Shown: one piece after another, positions 10,918 to 23,028 of the stretch
How positions within the stretch are numbered: position 1 is the stretch's first letter
How the letters are laid out: every line of letters begins with the position of its first letter
From: Papiliotrema nemorosa
Lineage: Eukaryota > Basidiomycota > Tremellomycetes > Tremellales > Rhynchogastremaceae
Direction of reading: 5' to 3'
NCBI GenBank assembly: GCA_032158125.1
Contig: JASKOT010000006.1
Coordinates: forward strand, 682,001 to 746,000
DNA: 64,000 nt
Translations under genes and position numbers: made by a program
Notes under the pieces: generated by a model
Database searches by the model: none
What the model was told of the DNA's origin: nothing
The model's input: the letters and a program-made list of their open reading frames with translations, nothing else

Positions 10918-13377
10918 ATGGTAAATGGACTCTGAAGACAAGTCATGCATAGGCTGATGTTCCCAGCCGACCATCACCGTTGACAAAGCCGAGCTCTACC
11001 GTCGACTCGAGCGAGAATACAGTACGTTACCCGGGTCTTCGACCTATCTCTTCCCCTCACGAGCTCTCCATAAACAATGAATCTCTGTGTTGAGAATCAC
11101 TCAGTCCTTCGATTTGGTGGGGGCGCACAGACTAATCTGCAGCAACCCAAGAATTCGATGAACTGTGCTTCGATTTCGGTATCGAGCTCGACGAGGATGT
11201 CAGTACCCTTTGACCCGTCTACCAGGAATTTAGCTCATATACAGACAACGGAAGAAGTGGAAGCTGCTCGAAAGGCTGGTCTCCCAACTCCGCCTCCTCA
11301 GCTCAAAATTGAGATTCCGGCCAACCGATATGATCTCCTCTGTTTGGAAGGTGTCGCTCGAGCGCTCCGAGTCTTCCTGAAGAAAGAACAGGCTCCTCAG
11401 TACACCTTGTATGCTCCGGAGAAGATGCAAGAAGTGTTCGTGGAGGCTAGTGTACGTTTCATCCTCTTGGTAAAGGTCAGAATTGACATTGCAGACCGCT
11501 CCGCTGCGACCGTACTTCGCTTCGTGTGTTCTGAGATTGGCTCGACCGATGAATGGCCTGGAGTACGAGTCTTTCATCGACCTTCAGGACAAACTGCACC
11601 AAAACTTGTGTCGACAGCGACGATTTGTAGCTATCGGGACGCACGATCTGGACACAATTGAGGGACCTTTCAGGTGAGTCAAAGGCATATGCCAAAGCAA
11701 CCGGTGCTTATTTCGCTAGATATATGTGCCGAGACCCCAAGGAGATCAAATTCGCACCGCTCAACAGGGATGTCGAGAACACCGCCGAGGAGCTCATGAC
11801 GATATACGAAGTGAGTGTTCCCACCGTCCCATCCGAGCACGGCTGATTATTTCCAGCAAGATAGGCATTTGGGTCGATATCTCCACATCATCCGAGATGC
11901 TCCTGCGTACCCCATCATCTACGACAGCAAAGACAGAGTCCTCTCGATGCCTCCCATCATCAACTCACAGCGTAAGTTGCTTCTGTTTTCGAGATGTCAG
12001 CCCAGGCTGATCTTGCAGACTCGAAGATCGTCGCTGGCAAGACCAAGAACATCTTTGTAGACACCACAGCCACCGACAAGACCAAACTGTGAGCGGCCGC
12101 AAACTGTTTTTGTAAGGATATCAGCTGACGAGGAAGGGACATCGTTATCAACATGGTCGCTTCCATGTTTGCCGAGTATTGCGATATACCATTCACGTAT
12201 GCGCCTTAGCGCTACTTTTGGCAGAGCGCTGACAAGCAGGATCGAGCCAGTCAAGATTCACATGCCAGATGGATCCTCTCACATCTCTCCGCCTCTGGCT
12301 CCGCGACAGGCCACTGCCTCTTCGTCCTACATCAACGCAGCAACCGGTCTCACCCTGACACGAGAGGAGCAATCCACCTTGTTGAACCAAATGTCCCTCG
12401 ACGCAAAACCTAGCTCAACCGACTCGGATCTCCTCGACGTCAATGTACCCTGTACAAGACCGGATATCCTGCACGAATGTGATATCATGGAGGATGCCGC
12501 TATCGCATACGGTTTCAACAACCTGCCGCAGAAGCTGCCCAACACAAGTACAGTCGCCAAGCCATTTGCCGTCAACAGACTGGGAGATATCCTCCGAAAA
12601 GAGTGTGCTATGGCTGGGTGGGTCGAAGCGCTACCGCTCATCTTGGTCAGCTTCCTCCATTACCCATTTCGAGATCATCAGTTGACTTTCAGTGTTCTCA
12701 CGATGAAAACTTCGCCTGGCTTAACCGACCCGACCCAGGGAATTACGCCATCCAACTGGCCAACCCCAAGTCTCTCGAGTATCAAGTCGTCCGAACCTCT
12801 CTTCTCCCCGGTATGCTCAAGACTGCCAGAGAGAACCGATCTTTGCCTCTTCCTATGAAGATTTTCGAATGTTCCGATGTCGCCGTCCAAGACACCCGAG
12901 AGGAACGACAAGCTCGAAACTTCCGACGATTGTGCGCTTTGTACATGGATCGAAAGGCTGGATTCGAGGTTGCTCACGGGTTGCTCGATCGAATCATGCA
13001 AATTCTCGCTGTGCCTTTCTTGCAGACGAAGAACAGCGAGGGAGAGTACGGATACTACATTGCTCAATCTGAAGGTGAGCTTTTTCCCTTATCACCCTGA
13101 GGAGTTTTGCTCAAAGGCAGACCCAACATACCTCCCCGGACGATCAGCTACCGTCTACTTCCGACCCAAACCTACAGTACCACCTTCCAGCCCTACCCCG
13201 GCCCCGACATCGGCTCTGGACACCCTTGCTTCGGGTCTCAAGTCTGTTCTGCCGGGGACAGGTTCGAGGGATATCGTCTTGGGATCTTTGGGTATCTTGC
13301 ATCCGACCGTCTTGGCCAATTTCGAGCTGAGCAGGCCTTGTTCTGCATTGGAGATTGACGTCGAGCCATTGCTCTAG
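10918..13377 (+). CDS. FRS1: Phenylalanyl-tRNA synthetase beta subunit, cytosolic
   Basis: Beta subunit of the alpha2-beta2 enzyme charging tRNA-Phe. The spliced product is close to 600 residues, as in other eukaryotes. Recognisable blocks are [46 protein letters not shown], the B3/B4 editing domain ([39 protein letters not shown]), the B5 region ([19 protein letters not shown]) and the catalytic-like module ([38 protein letters not shown]). The initiator ATG (10918-10920) is directly followed by a GTAAAT donor, so the start codon is cut off from the rest of the protein by an intron that ends at an AG before CCGACCATC. At least seven more introns are needed. Confidence 0.95.
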
Positions 13378-13631
13378 GCACGGATCATAGAGTTCACATA
13401 TCGGGTCAAGCCATCATGCATCGCGGTAGCTTCGTCTCGTCTAAGAGGATCCTTGACATGCCTCAATGAGCGCGGTGACACCCACATTTCAGAAAGCGCA
13501 GACAACAAGCTGAAGTGAATCATACATGGCATAGCAACAACAAGAAGAAGGCATGTTGAGCCCCAACGCTCATGTGACTATAGTGGATACAACGACTGAA
13601 TGGATCCGGGATTGCCCTACGACTGTGTCGA

Positions 13632-16545
13632 CTACGACGCTCGCTCGCGCTCTCTCTTAACCGCCTTGAGCTCTTCCAGTCGAGCACGCAGCTTTGGAAC
13701 CTCCAACAATTTGTGTTCAAGCTCTTGCTTTTCTTCTTGCAATGCAAGTCGTTTCTCCGCGTCGAGCTCGGTACTGAGGTCATCAGCGTGCAGCTCCCGA
13801 GCGAGCAAGGTATCGTACAAGACGTAACCACCCATTCCGTCGTATTGCAACACCATCGAGTGGTATTTCCATAATGAAGGGCGATGTGAGACAGTCATCA
13901 AGGTTATACCAAGTGCTGAACGTCAGCTGCCATTGCTACCTCACATTGCAAAGGGAGACTTGCCGGTTGCGTGATCGTACATGACCTTCTCGATCTCGAG
14001 CGTGACTGCGCTGGTGCACTCATCCAAGATGGCGTACTGTACATTGTCAGCCCTCAGCTTACCCGACCACAAACGCACCTTCGGGCGATGGTAAAACAGC
14101 CTGGCCATGGCAATCCTCTGCTTGTCCCCACCAGACAGGGCATCCCGCCATTCCCTTACGGAATCCCATCCTCCTTCGCGCTCAACAATATGGCCCATCT
14201 CGACCACGTTGAGAATTTTTAGCAGGTCTTCGTCTGTCACATTCCTGTCCAACATATCCTTGTGCGAATGAGGATAGATGATCTGATCTCGCAGGGTTCC
14301 GGTGCAGAGGTATGGCCGTTGAGGGATATAGGTAAACTCCTTTGCTGGCGGTTTGTACACCGTCCCGCCTGTATGTGAGAATCATCCAACACTTCAAGGA
14401 GGAATGTATACATACCATAGACTGGCCAGAGACCACCGAGGATCCTAAAGAGACTGCTCTTGCCGCCTGCGAGCTCAGCTGATAGATCCGAAAGACGGGC
14501 AACCTTGACTTACATCCGTTGGGTCCGACTACGAGCAGATGTTTCTGATCTTCAGCTATCTTTTCGTCTTAACTGGGAAGTACGCACTCCAGGCTCCACA
14601 TTAAAGCTCATCGACCTGACCAAGACGTCTCCATTCGGGCTGATCAGCGGGACATTGTCGAACCTGATCTCTTCCGCCTCTATGATCTGCCCTCGACCTT
14701 CGAGCACTATACTGTCAGTCCGATGCGGACCGCTGGGACCAGACTGACTCTTCTTGTTGTCTTCGACTCCTGCGCTGCTGACGAGCTTCTTCTGGTATTT
14801 CCCAGTCTTGACATCTTCCATCGTGTCGAGCAAATCGGACACACGAGCGGTGTATCCTGCCAACTCTGCCAGTTCCTGTTGTAAGCTTTCCTGACCAGTC
14901 CATCCATCTCACCTTGTAGCTGTACATGACCCGGCCAAAGGCATCACTTGAGGAGAGCAGCAACCGACGATTCGTCACGAAGCCTAAAGAGTCAGCAAAC
15001 ACCACTTCATCTTCCACACCTTCTGTTCGAGAACCCAAATCGCCCGTCTTCATGCCGAGCAACTCCCCTGCGAAGACTGGTATCGCGCAGATGCACAACC
15101 CCAGGGATCCCCAGATCCATTTGATTACGCCTTCTTCTGCCATTCCGTGCCAGACACGAATTCGCAAAACTCGATTGACGTGTTTGACCAAAGCAAAGTA
15201 TCCCCTCTCAATGACATTTTTCTCGAATTCTTCGCCGTGATATAGGGCTACTTCTTCTGCAGATTCAAGCAGACGGGAATGGGTGAATCGTAGCTCTCCT
15301 TCCAGGGTGGCTGCGAATCAGCCAACAGACCAGAGCTTCAAATTGCCAGTACTGACCCTCATGGGCAGCATATTGGCCAAACGGAGGAGTGATCGCCCGG
15401 ACTGCGAATCAGCCGGCATCGCTGGAAAGGAGTACTCACGCAACCCAGCACTGGCCTGGACGAGAACAGTCAGGACCACAAGGCCTTCCGCTCCGACATT
15501 TCTTGACAACTGGTAGTTGTATAATCTGCCGTCAGTCGCGCGACATCTAGAACGCGTTTGGCCACGTACATGACATCCAGTACAGGTTTCGCAATGTTGG
15601 AGTATATCTCCGCCAACTTGTTGCTGAACTGCTGTATATCCACCGTAAGATACTGCACATTAGCTTCAGGTGCAATACTTCATTAAGATCGTGAACCCTC
15701 ACCTGATCCGCGTTCTTTATCCTGTCATCCAGATTCGCCAATTTGTAGAACAACTGCTCCCCCTTCACATCTCCTTCGTCATTGCCTTTCATCGGATCCA
15801 GGTATGTTCCTAGAGCATGTTTCGTAAGGCTATACATGAGACTCCAATGCAGCCTTCGTTTGCAGATTATACTCACCGTGTACGGTAAGCTAGACTGAGC
15901 TCTGATTGTAGGTACTCCAGCATCGAATTCGTATACGTGGCTGGAATGGCGACCAATAACCACCTAGCCAGGTTCATGAGGAACAGATGAGGTTGAGCAG
16001 TGACCAAGCTTGACACAATGCTGTTTGGTCAGCTACGACAGGGCACCGTGCAGTGGAGGAAGCCACTCACCGCCCGTCCAGTTCGGCCACGTAGAGACTT
16101 AATCCTGTTCTAGTGACCAGGAACATCGAATGTAAAGCCAGCATAGCCGCTTCTCTTGATCGCAAAGAAGGGATGACGATTCTGAGTAGCTTTTTCAACC
16201 GAGAGTGGAACAACGGATCATTGACCGTCGCAGTCGTCGTCTTGCCCTTCGAAGCGCCTAGCGTTAGAGGTCCAGCACTGATTATGGGTATCACACACCT
16301 TTGCCACGCTTATTTGTGGATGTACGCGTAGCGCCTGATTTGGCCCTACCTGTGACTCCGAGCCATGTTGTACCTAAACAATAGAGGACAAAGCCGGCTG
16401 TGAGGGCGCGTTGGATGATGGGCCGATGATGCAGATACGTGTCGAGAATGATTTTCAGGCGTGTCTTGAGTAGTGCCATGACGTGAGGTGGGATAGGGTG
16501 CTTGAGGCGCTGCTGTAGCAGCATCGGTGATGACGAGGGGGCCAT
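13632..16545 (-). CDS. Peroxisomal ABC half-transporter (ABCD/PXA family)
   Basis: Predicted importer of fatty acyl-CoA into peroxisomes, working as a dimer of half-transporters. The protein starts [17 protein letters not shown] at 16545. A hydrophobic segment lies at [14 protein letters not shown], followed by the ABCD-type membrane domain over several small exons. The nucleotide-binding domain has Walker A GPNGCGKS (split by an intron between the second Gly and Cys), a Q-loop [17 protein letters not shown], signature LSGGDKQR, Walker [12 protein letters not shown] and the H-loop in [12 protein letters not shown]. The family signature is usually LSGGEKQR; here Glu is replaced by Asp. The C-terminus is a charged coiled coil. 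PXA1 versus PXA2 cannot be decided. Confidence 0.87.
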
Positions 16546-16859
16546 GGTGCATAGAGCCAGTGGTGAGAAGGGTTGTAGAGATATGAACCAGAATGCGACC
16601 ACGGCGAGGAGTGGAAACCCCGGTTATCACATTCCGGTCATACTGACAGTGCCCGCCAGGTCGATATCAACAGCGATCCTGTACTCTACAGTCGCATCAT
16701 TACAACGCAAAGTGCGTAGTCTTCCAAGACTGACATGACATCAAGGATAGGCGATACGTTATGGTGCATCTTTGTGAGCGACGCTTCTATTTTGTTACAC
16801 TCCAAACAAATGGATGTCATGTATTCTAGCCAGATTCAAATACTCTAACATCGCGGCGA
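16546..16859. other. Intergenic region between ABC transporter and SDR genes
   Basis: Both neighbours are on the minus strand, so this holds the 5' region of the transporter and the 3' end is bounded by the SDR stop at 16860. No other feature seen. Confidence 0.5.
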
Positions 16860-18319
16860 TTACAGACATGTGTATCCACCATCGACGGTCATCTCGGCAC
16901 CTGAGATGTCAGCAATTATACCTAGATGAGACTATGGACTTACCAGTGATGTACTTGCTGGCGTCCGATGCCAGCAGAACGATCACACCCTTCAAGTCTG
17001 ATGGATCGGCTAATCGGCCCATGGGGATTCGATTCACCCATTCCTCCTTTAGAACCGGGTTATTGTCAAGAATGACTTTGGTCAAGTTGGTCAGAGTGTA
17101 TCCCGGCCTGCGTGTCAGTACGCATTATGCACGTCGACATTCGTGCTTACGAGAGGCAGTTGACCCGGATGTTCTGTTTGGCCCATTCGACAGCGAGGGA
17201 CCTCGCCATATGCCTGACTGCGGCCTCTGCACGGATCAGCATCCAGTCCTAGTGCTAGTTGAAGCGACATACTCGAAAAATTGTAGGGAGTCTGGGGTTG
17301 AGGCACATTGACGACAGCACCCGACATTGATCCGACTAGAATAATGGATCCCCCTTCTGGCATTCGCTTGGCTGCCTCCAGCGCGCAGTACCAAGAACCC
17401 ATCACGTTGATGTCGAGCAGCTTCTTCACCTTCTCGGTGGGGTATTCGTGAGCGACATAGTTCTCCACAATTCCAGCAGCAGAAACCAAGCACTAATGAT
17501 CAGCTCGGAAACGGCGAGAATGAGAGAGACGAAAACTCACGTCAATGTTGCCTCCAAAGTCTGACTCAATCTTGCCGAAAGTATCTTTTACAGATTGCTC
17601 GCTGGCCACGTCACAGCCATATCCGACAGATCGGATCTCTCCAGGCTGTGCTTCCCCGTTGGTGACTACACATCAGTCAGGACTTCGCAAATCATACTAC
17701 GGGGCTTAGGACGCACCGAACCATTCCTCCAGATCCTTCGCAGCGGCCTCCGCGTCCGCTTTGTTCAGGTCAACGATCGCAATCGAGCTCGCCCCACTGA
17801 GATTCAGCTCAATTTCCCTTTTCATCGAAGGCTAGGCATGGAATCCCCTATGTGAGGTTCTCCCGGGCAATTGAGATGCCACTCACCTTTCAACAAAAGT
17901 CCGAGCCATCATATTACCCAACCCTCTAGCAGCTCCGGTCACTACGCACACCTTGCCCTCCATTGATAGAGAAGCCAACGTTCGCTTTGAGTGTTTGCCA
18001 TGTCCAGGACCGACAACATCGTGCCCGGGATCATTGCTCTCCCATTTCTGGGGCGACATCAGCGATAGCTCCGGTGCCATCAGCAAGACTAACTCACCTT
18101 TGGTTCTTGGAAAGTGATGCTCTCATCAACGGCAGCGAGCTTCGGATCCACCTGTCCTCGGTGTTTTTCGTAAGCTTTCCGGCTCTTCTCCTCGTCTTCA
18201 GCGGCGAGAGCGCTACTCGATGGCTTGGAGAAGGCTCGAGCAAAGACATGGGTTGAAGGAAGGGCTGGTCGGGTTGAAGCAGCCCGAAGTGAACGGGAGA
18301 AGGTAGTTCGGAGGGACAT
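16860..18319 (-). CDS. Mitochondrially targeted short-chain dehydrogenase/reductase
   Basis: Classical SDR using NAD(P)H. The N-terminus MSLRTTFSRSLRAAST continues rich in Arg, Ser and Ala without acidic residues for ~35 residues, typical of a mitochondrial presequence. The Rossmann motif is VCVVTGAARGLGN. Downstream come SAAGIVENY (NAG-like), the catalytic serine region ILVGSMSGA and YNFSK, the catalytic Tyr-x3-Lys, restored by an intron joining TTTTTCGA to AGGCCGCAG. The end reads PMGRLADPSDL then VDGGYTCL and stops. The pattern resembles D-arabinitol/sorbose-type polyol dehydrogenases; the substrate is inferred. An upstream cluster of ATTACCGC motifs suggests specific regulation. Confidence 0.85.
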
Positions 18320-19626
18320 GATGAAGAGCTGGGGGGAACAAGGAGATAGTTGAATCGATGTGGATTATCTATGATTCTCTTGCTTGTGCAGGTCAGGACT
18401 CTAGAGTGTTGAGAGAAAGGAGTGTTGATGGGTTGGATGACAGGACAGAAGAAGCTGGATGATCTACCCGGTAGGGTCACCGATTACCGCTCCACATCTT
18501 ACACCCGGAGTGATTACCGCACCATTCCGGGTCACCACAACTATACCATGCCAATCCGTCTATCGCCAGGCAACTGCCGCATGAGTGTAGCAAGATCTAA
18601 TCCGAGTATATGGTCCCATTTTCCACCCCATGCATCAACCTCCCTCTAATGCTTGAGACTGACTCAAGAGTTCTCGATTCTGAAACGCGGGCTGTCGTTG
18701 CACCTCCGGCAAATCATCGGATGAATATCGCAATGGTCCGCAGGCCCCTCTGCCCCGCCTCCTACAAAGGCCAGAGACAGCTGAATGGATAGTCAAGTAC
18801 TCCCAAGATGGTGTTCATGGGCAACCGCGAAGAACACAGGAAAGTCACCCAGTGCTCGCTCGAAGGAATTCGCGGTAATTCGCAGACCAGCTCAGCTTAA
18901 TCATAGTGGATTGCGGTAATTCAGAATCGGACCGAATAAACCGCCGATATGCTGTTTCTCGTTGCTCACCCGGATAGATCCCGAATTGCAAGATCGCGAA
19001 CAGGACTCAGACAACAACATACTGTCGCCAAACAGCGGACGACTGTCCGTATATAGTCCCAGACCGATAGTCATATGCCCGATATCTGTTGACAGGGGAG
19101 ATCTATCGAGGGGTTTGAAGAGATGCATCTCCCGTGTCATGGTTCCCTGCACACCAGACTTCTGCCCAAGGTTTGTGCAGATGCTGCACATCGGTACACC
19201 CGATTTATCTGGTCGTTGCTTTAGTTGATGGGCATGAGAAGCCATACGCAATGCTGAGTGCCAGCAACGAAGAAATACACAGCCAACACCCTAAGAGGGT
19301 ACCCAAGTGCGAGATGCTCGAGACCTGCAGACTGAGCATTGACAAGCTTCGCGTGAATATCTGGTCGATTTCAATGAGGTCCTCGTTGAAGCTAGCGGTG
19401 TGTGTGTGGGATGACATGCGCCTTCGCGCGGAAATGATGTCCATACAATGGAGACTGCTGGTGCGACCTGCTCTCTTCGGCCTCTATCGTGTCCTGACGG
19501 CCACGAAAGGAAGTTGGCCATAATTGTTCTGGTATTCGTCAATGCTATACATGAGATGTCGTTATATGGAAATGATGCTGAACGTCGGGTTGCTTCCTGC
19601 TGCTAGACTAAATCACCTAAACATGA
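18320..19626. other. Long upstream region of the SDR gene
   Basis: 1.3 kb without a supported gene. Short minus-strand frames (for example 19205-19444, with one hydrophobic segment) lack a recognisable family. The notable content is the repeated octamer annotated separately at 18483-18920. Confidence 0.5.
18483..18920. promoter_or_regulatory. Four copies of ATTACCGC / GCGGTAAT upstream of the SDR gene
   Basis: ATTACCGC occurs at 18483-18490 and 18513-18520; the reverse complement GCGGTAAT occurs at 18872-18879 and 18913-18920. The first pair is a direct repeat with a shared GATTACCGCNCC context, 30 bp apart. The second pair shares GCGGTAATTC, 41 bp apart. All lie about 160-600 bp upstream of the SDR start codon, with no other gene using this region as a promoter. 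Inferred binding sites for a transcription factor. Confidence 0.5.
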
Positions 19627-20237
19627 TCAGCTTTGTGGTCCCGTACACAACCTGTATTTCCAGATAGCTGGACCCACCTTTGGCGCAACAGCCAGCACTT
19701 TTGCCCACCTTCCACCCGGTTGATTCCCCTCTGCATCCCTCAACAAAGCCGAGACCGGGCCAGCTATACGTGTACCCATCATCTCCCCCTTGTTATTCAA
19801 CAATACACAAGCCGAATCGTCGAACCTAACATAGCGTCCATCTGCACGGGGCAAGACATATTTCGTTCGCACAATCACCGCTCGAGCCATATCTCCCTTA
19901 CGCACTTTGTTCAAGTTGGAGGACGGTTGACCGGGCGCTGCCTGTGTGATCGGACGTGCCTTCTTGACCACTATCCTGACCTCGTCACCTGGACTATCAG
20001 CAAGCACCACTACATCTAGAGTGATATTAGCCGTACCGACTGTTGCGAAACCGACAGACTTGGGTCGTTTTGTCTTGCATTTGTAGACATTGATGACTTC
20101 TGCTAATAATGCTCCGGAGTTGTCGATCACCTATGAATTGGATCAGCCAATGAACCTGACATGGTGAATGAACCATAAGGATATTGACGAGGAGTTCAGA
20201 CTCCACTCACATTGACCACTGACTTCAGTCCCAACAT
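19627..20237 (-). CDS. MRPL38: Mitochondrial ribosomal protein uL14m
   Basis: Large-subunit mitoribosomal protein of the bacterial L14 family. Two exons: 20237-20211 (MLGLKSVVN) and 20130-19627 starting [16 protein letters not shown]. Family blocks are DNSGA, VVVKK-like [48 protein letters not shown] and GPVSALLRD. An insertion of ~20 residues ([13 protein letters not shown]) sits before KVRKGD. The C-terminus reads [19 protein letters not shown], slightly longer than typical L14, and could hide a mis-annotated end. The name follows the yeast uL14m gene. Confidence 0.93.
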
Positions 20238-20771
20238 GATGTATATTGATGATGATGTTCGCGTCTGTAGATCTCGAAATGCAAGAGAAGAGTGAGTTGA
20301 ATGCGTTGAAATCTCAACTTCCGGACGATCTGCCACATTGACGCATTCTCCGCAAATTCCCGATCTCCCACCCCGCTCACATCTCTCTGCTGTCTTCTGT
20401 TTCTACCCATGCAACACCCGACGACGACGCCATTCTACAACCCAATCCATAGTCCAGCAGTCTCTCGCCTCGTCCTTTCTTTCTCTCGGGAAAAGAAAGG
20501 GTAGGGGATAAAGGTGTTCGAGAATCAATTCTAGGCGGGTCTTGAGTACGCCGCGTTTCGGTCATTGTACCACTATTAAATGGACGATTTTGGCGTAATT
20601 AGACAACGGCACATCGAGCATCTCGCATGTGGGATAGCTCGTCTCGAGTCATATATGCATCCGGATCCTCAAAAGGTCGTCAAATCGTGTCATCAATCTA
20701 CTAACCGTACAATATTCCCCGACTCTCACCCTCCACTCAATCGAAAAATTGGGAGGCTACGGCTAACGTAT
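20238..20771. other. Intergenic region
   Basis: Holds the 5' region of uL14m and the 3' flank of the first small secreted protein gene. A purine/pyrimidine-biased stretch lies near 20475-20510. No gene seen. Confidence 0.45.
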
Positions 20772-21165
20772 TCAGCCACATCGACGGAAGCACCCAGCAG
20801 CGGCGACGTTGCAGATGGCGATGTTACCTGTTGGTCAGTCGAGGTCCACCCGCCCTGAAGCCATCAAGACAAGGACGCGAGTGGGGGATCAGCGTTACAG
20901 ATGGTACCGGTACTCGCGGATAATGGCGGTAAGGCGCACGACCTCGTGACTGACGTCCCCAAAGACTGGAATGATGGCGCTAACAGTGATGTGTTACGTC
21001 AAGCGACTCACCGTAGACGCTCATGCAGCTCAGAAAAGCGGTATTGCAGTATTGTCTGCAGCCGGCATATCCCCACATCGCGTTTGTTTCGGCAGGAAGC
21101 AAGGCGAGCACGACCACGAGGAGGATCAAGATGTTGATGTATGCCTTTGAGCCTCGGACCGACAT
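20772..21165 (-). CDS. Small secreted cysteine protein, copy 1
   Basis: Not a family I can name. Exon 1 (21165-21012) starts MSVRGSKAYINILILL; a hydrophobic signal peptide ends around ALLPAETNA. The mature part begins MWGYAGCRQYCNTAFLSC. A phase-1 GTGAGT donor at 21011 joins to an acceptor after a CTGACCAACAG branch/AG, and exon 2 (20827-20772) encodes NIAICNVAAAGCFRRCG and stops. The 69-residue product has six mature cysteines in a mirror pattern C-x3-C-x6-C-x9-C-x6-C-x3-C. Cysteines spaced 4 and 7 apart lie on one helix face, so a disulfide-stapled helical hairpin is inferred. An extra small exon in the 184-nt intron cannot be excluded. The second copy lies 1.4 kb away on the same strand. 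Confidence 0.6.
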
Positions 21166-22568
21166 GTGCGTTCGAGCGGAGGCGCTGGACATATGGACGC
21201 TGGAAAGAGCGCCAAGGTCAGAGGAAGTCTCGAGGTCGAGGGGCATGTTGTTGGGTATGAGTGGAGCGGCGATACTTGGTACACGTGCTGGGCAGGTGTA
21301 TAAGGGAGAACGAGAAGTAAACTGCGATGCGTGCAGGAGATGTAACAAGTGGGAAATGAGCCAAATGCGACGGAAGAGGTCGGAACTTATACCCTCCCTA
21401 TCGTCATTCAGCACAAACACTGGGTCATCGAGTGTGCAACGAGGATACCAAGGTGAGTGCGGTGCTGCCCTATCGCTCCATCACGTCAAATGACCAATCA
21501 AGATCATCCCCCTTGGTAGGTCCGAAACCATCACCATCAGGAATCCTCACGTTTCCCCACCCTTTGACCCTGCTCAAAGGGGTCGTTTGCCGGCGGGCCG
21601 CGCTATGCCGGATGGAAAGAAGTGCTAATGTCCGCACGTAAAGAAGGCGTGTACACAGATTAAACAAGTTGTGTGTGTCGAGCAAGGTTCGCATTCCGAT
21701 CTACATGGGAGAGTCGACAGATAGCGCTGATTCTTCGAGCGATACTCGGGGCCTGCACTGCCATGGTGTCTGCTATGGCAGGAGCTGTCGTAACAAGAGG
21801 GTAAACCGAGGGGCAGGGGATCTGATCAGACGTGTCACCAGGGCGATCTCAACCCCAGGAGTCGATGTTTCAGCCAGGCGCTTCGTGTCACATTCCAAAC
21901 GAAACACGAGACGATGACTGAAATAGCATCGGATGCAAAATACCTCTAGTAGATAAGGGTCAAACGGCGAGCTGACCGAGATATAGTGAGTCACCATTTT
22001 GCAATTTCGCAGGGCACAGCACCCTCACAATACAACCCTACAGAGGATGATCAAGACCAAAGGGGGTGAGCATGACCGCATGGGACATGATACATCAGGG
22101 TAACCATACATTTGATGGCCCAGAATCTCACATCAAACACTTCGAAAGGCCGAGCGATACCGCTACCTAGCAGAACCGGTGGTGATCGGTGATATCCTGA
22201 CCGAGCCATCGTCCACTGATGGGAACCGCAGCAACAACACCTGGTCCGCTCCTCGACACTCGATTCACGTCTTACTTTTCGAGCGAGCTAGGAAACCTGC
22301 AAAGTGCAACCTGAACATCCATCTGTACTGAATCCCAAGCTCGAAAAACGACCAGAAATAACGAGCGGGCCGGGCCGACCGTGCGCAAAGCTGGATTGCC
22401 TTGAGGAGGGAGCGTTTATCAAAGGGCCAATTCATCTATGGATCATCACAGCCGGATCTATCACTTCGTATTGTCCAGTATACCACCCTTTCTCTCTACC
22501 GCCAAATTCCGGCACTCCTCATCAACTCGGACAGTATGATGCAACTCGCAACACCGTCGGCCGCGGAA
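21166..22568. other. Gene-poor region between the two secreted-protein genes
   Basis: 1.4 kb with only short frames lacking domains or convincing starts. No transposon ends or RNA genes seen. It should contain the promoter of copy 1 and the 3' end of copy 2. Confidence 0.45.
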
Positions 22569-23028
22569 CTAGCAGTGCATATAACACACTTGTCGAATCG
22601 CAACGCAAGAAGCCATTCGAGCTGGTGAGCCTATTGATGCAAACCAGCCGGATGTAAGGAGTGGGGGGGATGAGGGCAGACCGATGTGATCGGAGAGCCA
22701 TCAATCGGGGGATGAGAGGGAGGGGTGGGTGGCGAATCGATCAATGACCGGTTCGGTTTGATGGGGAAGCAAGAATACGATCAAAAGCAGCATCAGCGCA
22801 AATTTTCAATATCACACGACCAGACGGACAGCCCAGTGGCATTGCGTACTCACCCAGAGCTGTCATCTTGCACATTTCAAAGGCTCGCTCGCATTGCTGT
22901 CGTCGGTAGAAAGAGAGCATGACGGGGTTCATTCCCATTGGATTCATGGCGTTGGTAGATGCGGCAAAGGCGAGAACGATCAACAGAAGGATCGAAAAAG
23001 AGAGGTGTTTGCTGCATGGGGAAGGCAT
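22569..23028 (-). CDS. Small secreted cysteine protein, copy 2
   Basis: Paralogue of the copy at 20772-21165. Exon 1 (23028-22854) starts MPSPCSKHLSFSILLLIVLA with a signal peptide ending near FAASTNA, then MNPMGMNPVMLSF and YRRQQCERAFEMCKMTALG. The phase-1 GTGAGT donor at 22853 falls after the same G base as in copy 1. The acceptor AATAG at 22631 gives exon 2 (22630-22569), SPARMASCVAIRQVCYMHC and stop; total 78 residues. The second half keeps C-x6-C-x3-C exactly. In the first half the Cys aligned with the first Cys of copy 1 is Arg, leaving five mature cysteines, an odd number. RRQQCERAFEMC aligns with CRQYCNTAFLSC. The exon-2 choice rests on this match. Confidence 0.6.

Noticed and set aside
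18901..19444. Minus-strand frames upstream of the SDR gene, one with a hydrophobic segment
   Set aside because: No signal-peptide-like start, no cysteine pattern like the secreted family, no splice continuity.
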